From Candidatus Opimibacter skivensis (lineage in GTDB: Bacteria; Bacteroidota; Bacteroidia; Chitinophagales; Saprospiraceae), in NCBI GenBank assembly GCA_016722045.1, contig JADKGY010000030.1:62001-126000 (forward strand): DNA of 64,000 bases, read 5' to 3'. Both the position numbers and the translations under genes were made by a program. This document shows, piece by piece, positions 55,540 to 64,000 of this stretch (positions are counted from its first letter, which is position 1; every line of letters starts with the position of its first letter). The notes beneath the pieces were generated by a model that saw nothing but the letters and a program-made list of their open reading frames with translations, was not told the origin of the DNA and ran no database searches.

Positions 55540-55930
55540 TGATCCTGAAGGGATCGAATGTTATTAGCCCGGGTCGCAACCCGGGGATATAGGATAATAC
55601 GAATTTTCAACCCTGCAGGAGTTGAATAGAAATCTGTTTACAATGTAAATCTGTATTCATTTTGTGTTTTCAATTTCGAAGAATTGTATTTCAATCGCAG
55701 CTGCAAGCTGCTTGAGGATGATCACCATAAGGACGAAGATTCGAAATATTGATTTTAAGTTCAAACTTAAAATAGCGGATCGGGTCGCAGCTGCAAGCTG
55801 CTTGAGACAGAATTCAATATGTGACGAAGATTTGAAATATCGATTTTAAGTTCAAACTTAAAATAGCGGGGAATTGATTTTAAGTTCAAACTTAAAATAT
55901 CATTCGTCTTAAGTTCAAACTTAAAATATC
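55540..55930. repeat. Composite palindromic repeat, copy 2, with extra palindromes
   Basis: Matches copy 1 from 55540 to about 55778: the GATCCTGAAGGGATC hairpin, a CCCGGGTCGCAACCCGGG-type hairpin (55568-55586), the CAACCCTGCAGGAGTTG segment, AATAGAAATCTG, the CGCAGCTGCAAGCTGCTTGAGG palindrome (55697-55717) and a TTTTAAGTTCAAACTTAAAA palindrome (55750-55778). Then comes a second set: GTCGCAGCTGCAAGCTGC (55785-55802) and three more AAGTTCAAACTT palindromes (55841-55870, 55875-55900, 55906-55930). Confidence 0.88.
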
Positions 55931-55934
55931 AAAT

Positions 55935-55976
55935 AAAAAAAATGGAGGCCACTGCACGCAGGGCCTCCATTTTTTA
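55935..55976 (-). terminator. Hairpin terminator of beta-helix gene 2
   Basis: The stem ATGGAGGCC/GGCCTCCAT with flanking A and T tracts, 30 nt past the stop at 56006. It differs from the gene 1 terminator only in the loop (CACTGCACGCAG-like versus CGCTGCGTGCAG-like) and at the ends. Confidence 0.92.
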
Positions 55977-56005
55977 TTGATACGGATATATCAGTTGATA
56001 CTCTC

Positions 56006-59000
56006 CTATTGCATGATGTTTACATTTCCGATGAATTGCATATTCCCGGAAGTGATATTAAAGACAGGAGGAGTACCATTTGCAGAAATGCTGATGAGGT
56101 CTACACCGGTTGGTCCTGATAATGTAATGTTTTTGTTGATCAGAATAGGACCTGTGGTCAACAGAATAGTTGAATTCCAGATTGATGGATCAAAAGTAAT
56201 GGTGGCACCATCGCCTACGCATGCAATAAGGTCACGCAGGGATCCGGCTCCTGAATCAGAAATATTCATGACGATGGCAGGGCTAACTGTCACACTGATC
56301 GAAGTACTGCTACTTGAACACGTTGTAGTACTATTTCTTACAGTCAATGTTGCGTTGTACGTAGCTGCTGCTGCACCACCCGGTAAGGTAAGTGCGATCG
56401 GACTGGCAGGTAATGAAGCATTTGTGACATCTACAAATCCCTGGGCTTCGGCGGCTGCGTTATAATCAATGCTGTATTGATCAGGGCTGCCTGTCGTGCC
56501 GCTGTATGTAAGATTGGCAGTTGTCACACCGCTACATACAGTTGGATTTGCACCTAGTGATATTGTAGGAGATGCACCAACAGACACTGTGATCGCAGAG
56601 CCAGCACCTGAACAAGTCGTCGTACTATTTCTAACTGAAAGAGTAGCATTGTATGTAGCCACTGCTGCACCTCCTGGTACTGTCAACATGATCGGGCTGG
56701 CAGGTAATGCGGCATTAGTGACATCTACAAATCCCTGAGCTTCTGCTGTTGCGTCATAGTCGATGCTGTACTGATCAGGGCTGCCTATTGAGCCGCTGTA
56801 TGTAAGATTGGCAGTTGTGACACCACTACATACAGATGGATTTGCACCCGGAGTTATTGTGGGCAATGCATTGATAGTGACTGTAATGGGAGATGTGCTA
56901 CTTGAACATGTTGTCGTGCTATTCCGAACAGACAAATTAGCGCTGTATATTCCTGCAGGAGCACCACCCGGTACAGCAAGTATTATTGGGCTTGCGGGTA
57001 ATGCAGCATTAACAACATCTATAAAACCTGCAGTGTTTGCGGCCGAATTATAATCGATGCTGTATTGATCGGGGCTGTCTGTTGTACCGCTATACGTAAG
57101 ATTGGCTGATGTGGTACCACTGCACACTGAAGGATTTGATCCTAATGTAATTGTTGGAGAGGCGGTAACGGTTATTGTAGCGGTAGTTGCAGAAGTTGAT
57201 GGACAACCGGCCGAAGTTGCGATTGCAGAATATGTATAAGCTCCGACAAGAGTTGGTGTAGCTATAATACTGGTATTTGATTGAGATGGTGTTCCTGCAC
57301 CGCCGGGCAAACCTGATCCAGCACCGGGTGAGGCAGTCCATGAATACAATGGTGGAGGTATTCCGTCAATTACGAAGTCGTCAATGGCCCAGTACCAATC
57401 ATTTCCGCCTGAATCAGAATTATAAACCAGTTTGACCTTCATTGTTGAAGTCAGTGAAATTCCTGCAGGGATCGTTGCATTGACTGCTCCTGCTCCTGAA
57501 AATGCAGTTCCCTGATCTGTGTCATAAGGCTGTATCAATGTATAATTTGCACCACCATCATTACTTATATAGACCCTGGCGCTATCTGTGGCAGCACCTG
57601 AAGAAAGGTCATTATAGTATTGTTTAAACCTGACATTTACAGAAGTGTAACCTGCCGCATTAAAAGTTGGCGTGGTGACTTGTGATCTCGTTTGGAAAGA
57701 AGAATATGTATCACTTTCACAATACAAGAAATTGCCTCCACCAAGGGTACTTCCACTTTGGGCTGAAGCCACTACACCCCAGATTCTAACTCCTGAAGTA
57801 AGTGAGGCTCCTGTCCAACCTGCAGGTAAATTACCAGAAGTTGTTGTTCCTGCGGTAGTGCTGTTGAAGTCGTCGCTTAGAATAGTTACAGCAGAACCAC
57901 CAGAAGATACTGCTGTCAGTGCTTGTCCTAAACCTAGACAAATACTCTGTGGAGTAGTCGGTGTGACAACAGGTACTGAAGGGGCAGGAATAACTGTAAC
58001 TGTCCTGGTCGCTACAGCTGTACATGCTCCAGGACTTGTGACCGTAACAGTGTATGTGGTAGTACTTCCTGGATTGACTGATATCGATGAAGTTGTTTCA
58101 GTGGTACTCCATAGCCAGCTTGTTCCTGTTCCGCCAGTTTCTGTCAATGTGACAGCGGGATCACCTGAACATTTGGATGACGGGCCTGAAACTATAGCAG
58201 ATGAAGGATTGATGGTGACGAGTACACTAGTGGAATAGTCAGTCATTGTACCTGTCGGGCATGTGACTCTTAACCAATAATATCTTGTTACCGTGACAGA
58301 ACCTGTTGAAAGAGATGCAGGATTTGTTTGACCGCCTACAGCAGACCCGGTTGCCGGGTAATCACTTAAAGAGGTAGAAGTCATCCACTGGTATCCGCTT
58401 CCAGTGCCTGTAGAATACCCAGAAGCAGTAATAACAGGAGTACCTGAACCGCAAAATGTTGAAGCACCCGTTATAGCGGCAGTTCCACCGACTGCTCCGG
58501 TACAGGCTGGAGCTAAAAATTCATCTGCGCCGATATCAGGTGTAACAGCATCGCGCATAGCGCAATCAATATCATCTGTTACTGAGACCGGGGTTCCGGC
58601 ACCATCAAGTATTGGATTCAGGGTGTTATCTAAATGTAAATTAGTAGCAGATAGAAATACCGGCAATACGTTCTGAGCAAAACCATCTTTTCCTGTTGCT
58701 GTCTGCAAATTTGTTACTGTCAATTGATTTGTGGGTGCTGAAATACTGCCAGTCGCACCAATAAAGAAAGTAGCACCTGGGGTAGTGACAAAATAATCGT
58801 TGTGATCAGAAGTCAGATTGGTAAATGTGCTATAACCGTAGGCTATTGTATAATTATTACCTGATCCGTTATTCTGTGTATTAACCAGGATATTATTACG
58901 TATGTCAACTACAGGATTACTTCCTCCGATGGCTAATGCATAGCTTTTATCACTTCCTCCGGTTTGTGTTCCAACCATTGTGATTGTATTATAATAGACT

Positions 59001-62000
59001 TTAGTAGAAGAAGTAGTTCCTCCACCAACAAGAATCCCAACTGTGAAGTCCCCACTTGTACCATTAGCAGATACCCCACTGATCATATTATTTGAGATGT
59101 CATTTACCCCTGAACCTACTGTCACTGGAGCTACAAAAATGCCACAAGCAGAATACGTTGCCGTCTGGCGAATAGAGCCGATTATGTTTTTCGTTACTGA
59201 TGCACCTGTAACTTCATTACCGGTAAAGGTTGATGTAGAGATAGAATTTGTACCAAATGTAATTCCAAAAACATCCTCAATGGAAGTTGCCGAGGCTATT
59301 TCTGAAATAGTATTACAGGAGATGGAAATGTTATTTTCAAATCCAACATAAACACCGGCTCTTCTGACGTTATCCGGAGCAACTGTATTAATAAGGTTCA
59401 ATAAAATAATTGTCCCTGAATTTTTATTGGCAGCACTTGCTCCCTGCGAATAAATACCGTATTGAGTTTTGCTTATGTTGTTATTAACAAAGGAGTTGTT
59501 ATTATTTCCTGTTCCCAAACTTGTAAGGCTGATGGTGGTGCTGCCTGAGCCAACACCAAATAATGTAGTTGTATTACTTGTGCCGACAAGGTTGCAATTC
59601 TTGATGGTATTATTTGTAGCCGCATTCAGGCCTGCTGTAGTTTGAAGCCAAATGACGGCACTGCTTGTTCCGCCACTGGTATTTGTAATGGTTAAGTCCC
59701 GTGTTGCTGGTGTTGAGCAACAAGCATTGACCGTATTGCTTAATGACCCATCGACGACTACATAGTCCGCACCGTTTATTACAATTAAGGCTGATGCAGA
59801 ACTTCCTGTGATGGCTACTCCGGCTACATTTGGCTTGATGGTCAGTGTGTTGATAGCACTGGCATCACCATTTGCACTGATGGTGATCGGGAATGTTTCT
59901 GAACCACTGTAAGTTGCATCTGTCAAACGAAATACTACTGCACCTACAAGACAAGACGTATTATAAGCTGCTACTGCTGCAGTCAATGTTCCATAATGTC
60001 CTACTTCACCACCAATTGATCCAGCTCCTACAGAATATGTACCGGCGACTAAGCTGTTTTGAATATTATATGTATTAGGTGTAGTCGGCGGTGTGGTCAC
60101 TGTGTTTACGTTTGTGGCTACCAAACCTGTTCCGGGATTTGAGCCTACATTACCTACTATATCCTGTGCTATAACGTAATAGTAAATAGCGTCACCTGAA
60201 GCAATTCCACCCATATCGGCGGCTACAATGGTGAATGTCCAGGTTCCATTTAATACCGTTCCGGTACTTAATACACCTGCTGAGGAGAACCAGGTTCCGC
60301 CAACACCTTTCTTGTAATATATTCGGGGATCGAGGCCTGCTCCTTGTGCAACACCGGAAACATCTACAAGGGTAGCTACCAGCATCCTGTCACCTGTTGA
60401 GCAGGTTCCTGACAACGCTGTATATGTAATCGTAGGTGCGGCTCCATCACCAGCAGTTTCATAAGCGCCGATTGTTGCCCCGGCTGGTGGTACGCCTGCG
60501 CTACGGGTACCACCTACAATATCCACTGTCACACCTGTACCGGCGATATTAGCTGCACCAAGCAAAGGTGAGCCAAGCTGTGGTTTCAGATTACTGGCTG
60601 AATTGTATATGGGATCAACAGCGATTGAATTTGCATCCTGACTTGTAGCGGTTTGCCACAACGGAAGTGTTGCATAATTGACAGCATTGAAGCTACCAAC
60701 ATTATTGGTGGCGCCGGTTCCATTGCAATAGAGGTCATTATAATTTAACGTTGAACCAGCGAGAGTAGTAGCTTTAGTATAATAAGCCCAGAAATTACCC
60801 CCAACAGTTGCACTTGATCCGGTAAGGCTAAAGCTATTATTTCTAACATCAATATTGGTGCAGACGGATGTAATATTTCCATCACCGTTGGCAAAAGCTG
60901 CAACCAGACCGGAAGCGCTATTGGCTACCTGACCTGTTAAGCTTACTGAATTAAAATAAAATTTATCTCCATAGCCTGCGCTGGCCAAAATACCTGTGAC
61001 ATTCCAGGTCGCGCTAGTACCGGTTGAATTTATTTTATAAACGACATTATTGTATATCTGGGCATTTGATGGGTTTCCGGCTGTAGTATATGTTGAACTT
61101 GTCACGCCAATACCATAATATTTAGGAGTACTTGTGCCCGTATAAGAAAGATCATGAATTTTATTATTGTAGCACAAGCCATTTTTAAAGTCCAATAAAC
61201 GAATTCCGCCAACAAATGTGGCAGCGGTGGTAGCATTTACAATATTTTGAACTTCATTGCCAGAAACAATCAGACCTTGTTGTCTATCTGCGTTAATACC
61301 AATCAGCGAAAATCCTTCACCGGCAACGTCTGTTCCAAAACTATTATTCGAAATGACATTGTTAAGGTCAGGAGATGCTGCAGCAAATCCAAATAATGCC
61401 AAGCCGTTTTGTGTTTTACGGAAGAGGTTATTATTGATCGTATTATTGGAGTTTAATTCTGTTCCGGCAGCATTAAGAGAAATAGTAGCATTTCCACCTA
61501 TATACATACCTAAAAAGGTTGTGGTAGCCGCATCGCCCTGAATGATGCAATTTTTAATTGTATTATTTGTAGCTCCGTTACCTGTTGCAGGTGAAGCCAA
61601 CCATACTACTGCATTTCCTGAAGTGGTGGTCGTGGTATTGGTGATTGTGAGGTTTCTTGACGATGAACCATTATTTGAACCATCGATGGTGACATAATCA
61701 GCGCCATTTAATTTTATCAATGCCCCGGCAGCAACCGATCCCGAAAGGGTAGCATTGATTGCTGTATTTGGTTTAATAGTTAGTGTATTGACAGCACTGG
61801 CATATGCATTCGCATTGATGACGATCGGATAGGTTTCACCTGCATAAGTGGCATCCGTAAGCGAAAAAATAACGGCACCGGAAAGACACTTTGTATTATA
61901 ATCATTTACAGCAGCCGTAAGTGTTGTATAACTTCCACCAGCACCAACTGTATATGTACCGGTTAAAGTTCCGGTTACGGTAAAAGTACTTGGCGTAGTG

Positions 62001-64000
62001 GGAGGTGTAGATACTGCAGGGGGATTTATAGAGAAACCAGAAGCCCCTGTAGATGGACTGACAGATACATTTGGCGTACCCGCAACGTCTTGTGCGACAA
62101 TGTAGTAAGATACAACGTCTGCTGTCATTGTAGCTGCAGCACCAAATGTGAATGTGTACATATTGCTTCCAATAGAAACACCTTGCACGCCTACATATGA
62201 GCCGGCATTAACTTTATAATAAAGCATAGGTAATCCTGTACCCGAGGTAGGGACACCACTTGCATCAGTGATGGTGGCCGTCAACGTTTGGTTTGTTGAT
62301 GGAGCACATCCATTTCCAAGGGGAGTGTATGAAATAGAAGGACCAGAAAGGTCAAGAGCAAGTCCATTCAATTCCCATGCGCCCATATCAGGTGTTGCTG
62401 CCGCACCGGGACATCCACCACCCGGACAACGTGTAGTTCCTGCATAGTCTGTTGAAATGCCGGTACCTAATCCTCCACCTTGCTCTATCTGCGTAGAAAT
62501 TCCTGTATTGTATTTAAGAAATGTTGTGATCGGATTAGAACCCGTTGTAGACACGAAATTAGGTATCTCTGATACGGAAGCACTTTCCCTTCCCGGTGCA
62601 GGTAATGTAACACTGATATAAGTTTTATATGCAGCAATGGTTAGCTGGCCATTGGTAGGAGCTGCCGAGCTGCCTTCACAATACAATACTTTGTTGGCTG
62701 CAGCTACTCCGGCATAATAAAAATTATTATTGTTGGTCACAGGGAAATTGGTAGTCGTTGGTGCAATCGTGTACCTGATGGCGGCAGTGAAACCACCTGT
62801 TGGACCGGGGGCTGAAGTATTCACAAAAATATTATTCCGGAGATTATTTACAGGTGTAGAACTGCTGAAGTAAATGGCACTTGTGCCAAATGTCGTAACA
62901 CTTGTAGTTGTAGAAGCAATATTTACAGTGTTGTGGAAGATGTTGTTTGTTGTACCACTTGCGGCTACAATTCCTCCTATAGTTACGTTTCCGGTAGAAG
63001 CGGTAGCTCTGAGATCGCCAATTAAATTGTTGTTAATATTATTTGTGGTTCCTCCACCTAAATTAATACCTGTAACTGTGGGATTCGTACTCGTAGATGA
63101 TAAATCATAAATAGCATTGCCGCTTACATTATTAGTCGTCCCACTGGAGAAAGTAATACCCACTATAGTGCCTCCAGTTCCTCCTGTTGTACCGGTGCTA
63201 TTAAGTGAATAAATGATATTGCCACTATAGGTATTTGTAGAACCGGTTGATTCACTAATACCCCTTAAAGTAGCACCACCTACACCACCGGCAGTCGTGG
63301 AGAAATTATAAATTTGATTGTTCTGATATGTCTTGATCCCGGAAGTTCCAAATTCATTTATACCGGTAATTGTGCCTGTAGTAGGCGTGGATAAGTTACG
63401 GATTATGTTACTGTTTGCCGTAACATTTACTGCACTGGAAAAACTATAAATAGCATCAATACTTCCAGTTGATGCAGCCGCAGTCCAACTCAACAATTCA
63501 ACTGTATTACCATTGGCTACATAGTTTGTAGGACTTGTGGTTTTAATTCCTCGCCATGAGCCTGAAGCCCCACTTCGTGATATATTAGTTACGGAATTGC
63601 TATTGGCATTAGCAGTAGTTGGTGAACCTGTTTCTATCATTACACAAGTGCCGGTACCAGCTAATGAACCACCTGCTAAATTGGAAATAGTATTGGTATT
63701 AATATTGACTGTTGCGGCTGTGGCACTGTTGAGTATGCCGTTAAAAATTGCAGTTGTTGCCGTAGTATAAGAAAAATTTATGGTGTTGTTATTGATATTT
63801 ATAGTATTAGCTGCAGCAGTAGTCCCAATTCCATTATCAATTCCCTCTAATAATGATGTAGTACCACCAGACTGTACTGAAACAATATTATTATTAATAG
63901 TTGCATTGGCACTGGTTCCCGCCTGTGCAAATATGCCGCGTAATGTAGTCGTATGATTTACTCCTGATCCATTGTTATTATTTACAGTATTGAAAGATAT
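56006..64000 (-). CDS. Giant right-handed beta-helix surface protein 2 (N-terminus beyond the window)
   Basis: At least 2664 residues; the frame stays open to the window's end, so the ATG at 63640 is only an internal methionine. Order from the visible N-terminus: beta-helix repeats (Asn/Thr/Gly/Val-rich), then a DLSGPSISY... Ig-like linker and a GTYTVGAGGSYTTLTAAV cassette with beta-helix, then a second linker and a second cassette (GTYSVGAGS...YGTLTAAVAAYN). An Ig-like region with WLWSTTETTSSISVNPG, a MAM/jelly-roll-like domain (DDFNSTTAGTTTSGNLPAGW) and three ~100-residue repeats beginning with LGSNPSVCSG-like text (about 57145, 56860 and 56560) follow. The C-terminal ~85 residues are homologous to the end of gene 1. 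Probable surface adhesin; no enzyme motif is seen. Confidence 0.85.
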   Translation of the reverse strand: MSFNTVNNNNGSGVNHTTTLRGIFAQAGTSANATINNNIVSVQSGGTTSLLEGIDNGIGTTAAANTININNNTINFSYTTATTAIFNGILNSATAATVNINTNTISNLAGGSLAGTGTCVMIETGSPTTANANSNSVTNISRSGASGSWRGIKTTSPTNYVANGNTVELLSWTAAASTGSIDAIYSFSSAVNVTANSNIIRNLSTPTTGTITGINEFGTSGIKTYQNNQIYNFSTTAGGVGGATLRGISESTGSTNTYSGNIIYSLNSTGTTGGTGGTIVGITFSSGTTNNVSGNAIYDLSSTSTNPTVTGINLGGGTTNNINNNLIGDLRATASTGNVTIGGIVAASGTTNNIFHNTVNIASTTTSVTTFGTSAIYFSSSTPVNNLRNNIFVNTSAPGPTGGFTAAIRYTIAPTTTNFPVTNNNNFYYAGVAAANKVLYCEGSSAAPTNGQLTIAAYKTYISVTLPAPGRESASVSEIPNFVSTTGSNPITTFLKYNTGISTQIEQGGGLGTGISTDYAGTTRCPGGGCPGAAATPDMGAWELNGLALDLSGPSISYTPLGNGCAPSTNQTLTATITDASGVPTSGTGLPMLYYKVNAGSYVGVQGVSIGSNMYTFTFGAAATMTADVVSYYIVAQDVAGTPNVSVSPSTGASGFSINPPAVSTPPTTPSTFTVTGTLTGTYTVGAGGSYTTLTAAVNDYNTKCLSGAVIFSLTDATYAGETYPIVINANAYASAVNTLTIKPNTAINATLSGSVAAGALIKLNGADYVTIDGSNNGSSSRNLTITNTTTTTSGNAVVWLASPATGNGATNNTIKNCIIQGDAATTTFLGMYIGGNATISLNAAGTELNSNNTINNNLFRKTQNGLALFGFAAASPDLNNVISNNSFGTDVAGEGFSLIGINADRQQGLIVSGNEVQNIVNATTAATFVGGIRLLDFKNGLCYNNKIHDLSYTGTSTPKYYGIGVTSSTYTTAGNPSNAQIYNNVVYKINSTGTSATWNVTGILASAGYGDKFYFNSVSLTGQVANSASGLVAAFANGDGNITSVCTNIDVRNNSFSLTGSSATVGGNFWAYYTKATTLAGSTLNYNDLYCNGTGATNNVGSFNAVNYATLPLWQTATSQDANSIAVDPIYNSASNLKPQLGSPLLGAANIAGTGVTVDIVGGTRSAGVPPAGATIGAYETAGDGAAPTITYTALSGTCSTGDRMLVATLVDVSGVAQGAGLDPRIYYKKGVGGTWFSSAGVLSTGTVLNGTWTFTIVAADMGGIASGDAIYYYVIAQDIVGNVGSNPGTGLVATNVNTVTTPPTTPNTYNIQNSLVAGTYSVGAGSIGGEVGHYGTLTAAVAAYNTSCLVGAVVFRLTDATYSGSETFPITISANGDASAINTLTIKPNVAGVAITGSSASALIVINGADYVVVDGSLSNTVNACCSTPATRDLTITNTSGGTSSAVIWLQTTAGLNAATNNTIKNCNLVGTSNTTTLFGVGSGSTTISLTSLGTGNNNNSFVNNNISKTQYGIYSQGASAANKNSGTIILLNLINTVAPDNVRRAGVYVGFENNISISCNTISEIASATSIEDVFGITFGTNSISTSTFTGNEVTGASVTKNIIGSIRQTATYSACGIFVAPVTVGSGVNDISNNMISGVSANGTSGDFTVGILVGGGTTSSTKVYYNTITMVGTQTGGSDKSYALAIGGSNPVVDIRNNILVNTQNNGSGNNYTIAYGYSTFTNLTSDHNDYFVTTPGATFFIGATGSISAPTNQLTVTNLQTATGKDGFAQNVLPVFLSATNLHLDNTLNPILDGAGTPVSVTDDIDCAMRDAVTPDIGADEFLAPACTGAVGGTAAITGASTFCGSGTPVITASGYSTGTGSGYQWMTSTSLSDYPATGSAVGGQTNPASLSTGSVTVTRYYWLRVTCPTGTMTDYSTSVLVTINPSSAIVSGPSSKCSGDPAVTLTETGGTGTSWLWSTTETTSSISVNPGSTTTYTVTVTSPGACTAVATRTVTVIPAPSVPVVTPTTPQSICLGLGQALTAVSSGGSAVTILSDDFNSTTAGTTTSGNLPAGWTGASLTSGVRIWGVVASAQSGSTLGGGNFLYCESDTYSSFQTRSQVTTPTFNAAGYTSVNVRFKQYYNDLSSGAATDSARVYISNDGGANYTLIQPYDTDQGTAFSGAGAVNATIPAGISLTSTMKVKLVYNSDSGGNDWYWAIDDFVIDGIPPPLYSWTASPGAGSGLPGGAGTPSQSNTSIIATPTLVGAYTYSAIATSAGCPSTSATTATITVTASPTITLGSNPSVCSGTTSANLTYSGTTDSPDQYSIDYNSAANTAGFIDVVNAALPASPIILAVPGGAPAGIYSANLSVRNSTTTCSSSTSPITVTINALPTITPGANPSVCSGVTTANLTYSGSIGSPDQYSIDYDATAEAQGFVDVTNAALPASPIMLTVPGGAAVATYNATLSVRNSTTTCSGAGSAITVSVGASPTISLGANPTVCSGVTTANLTYSGTTGSPDQYSIDYNAAAEAQGFVDVTNASLPASPIALTLPGGAAAATYNATLTVRNSTTTCSSSSTSISVTVSPAIVMNISDSGAGSLRDLIACVGDGATITFDPSIWNSTILLTTGPILINKNITLSGPTGVDLISISANGTPPVFNITSGNMQFIGNVNIMQ

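Noticed and set aside
63537..63640. ATG at 63640 as the start of beta-helix gene 2
   Set aside because: The same frame remains open without a stop to base 64000 with continuous beta-helix-type text, so the true start is outside the window.

Overview
This window looks like a chromosomal piece of a Bacteroidota genome, most likely a Saprospiria or Chitinophagia-type environmental bacterium. The evidence is a set of Bacteroidota-typical proteins: two proteins ending in gliding-motility/T9SS-style C-terminal domains, an M36 metallopeptidase with a T9SS type A-like tail, DUF5686, DUF4271, giant parallel beta-helix surface proteins, and a UvrA of the type lacking part of the first zinc module. Shine-Dalgarno sequences are not obvious, and one candidate -7 box resembles the Bacteroidota TAnnTTTG consensus. 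The exact taxon is inference. No phage, plasmid, CRISPR or transposase gene is visible.

Layout. 1-11 kb: crotonase, DUF5686 outer-membrane-type protein, Fe/Mn superoxide dismutase, several lipoproteins, DoxX, YjjG-like HAD nucleotidase, an SPFH protein followed by a small ribbon-helix-helix protein, and a two-gene thioredoxin-fold operon. 11-15.6 kb: dnaE, a broken four-helix-bundle gene and tRNA-Leu(GAG). 15.7-18.1 kb: an Mla-type ABC pair and a divergent SDR. 18.2-25.2 kb: a minus-strand cluster with short gaps (tocopherol cyclase-like, DUF4271, hemD, CoA pyrophosphatase, icmF). 25.4-30.9 kb: a 1826-residue adhesin-like protein with 12 tandem Ig-like repeats. 31-38.6 kb: pdxH, an ECF sigma factor, uvrA, a TraB/GumN lipoprotein and rlmB. 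38.6-49.8 kb: M36 protease, a coiled-coil protein of unknown function, asd, then a plus-strand operon of a lamin-tail-domain secreted protein, an EEP hydrolase and a DgkA-type kinase. 50-64 kb: two giant paralogous beta-helix proteins on the minus strand; the second runs off the window end, so its start is not included.

The most unusual content is in the spaces between genes. They carry an octamer satellite (TTTTCGAT) at three places, a heptamer satellite at two, a 9-bp purine-rich minisatellite of about 36 units, a hexamer (GGCAGC) array, a perfect 54-bp palindrome, a nested palindrome of about 87 bp, and a composite family of short palindromes. A composite copy of about 240 bp plus a matching hairpin terminator lies downstream of each of the two giant beta-helix genes, whose last ~85 codons are also homologous. 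The two loci therefore look like products of a duplication that included the 3' flank.

I see no clear new defence or biosynthetic system. The best leads are the duplicated beta-helix/terminator/repeat loci and the palindromic repeat families.
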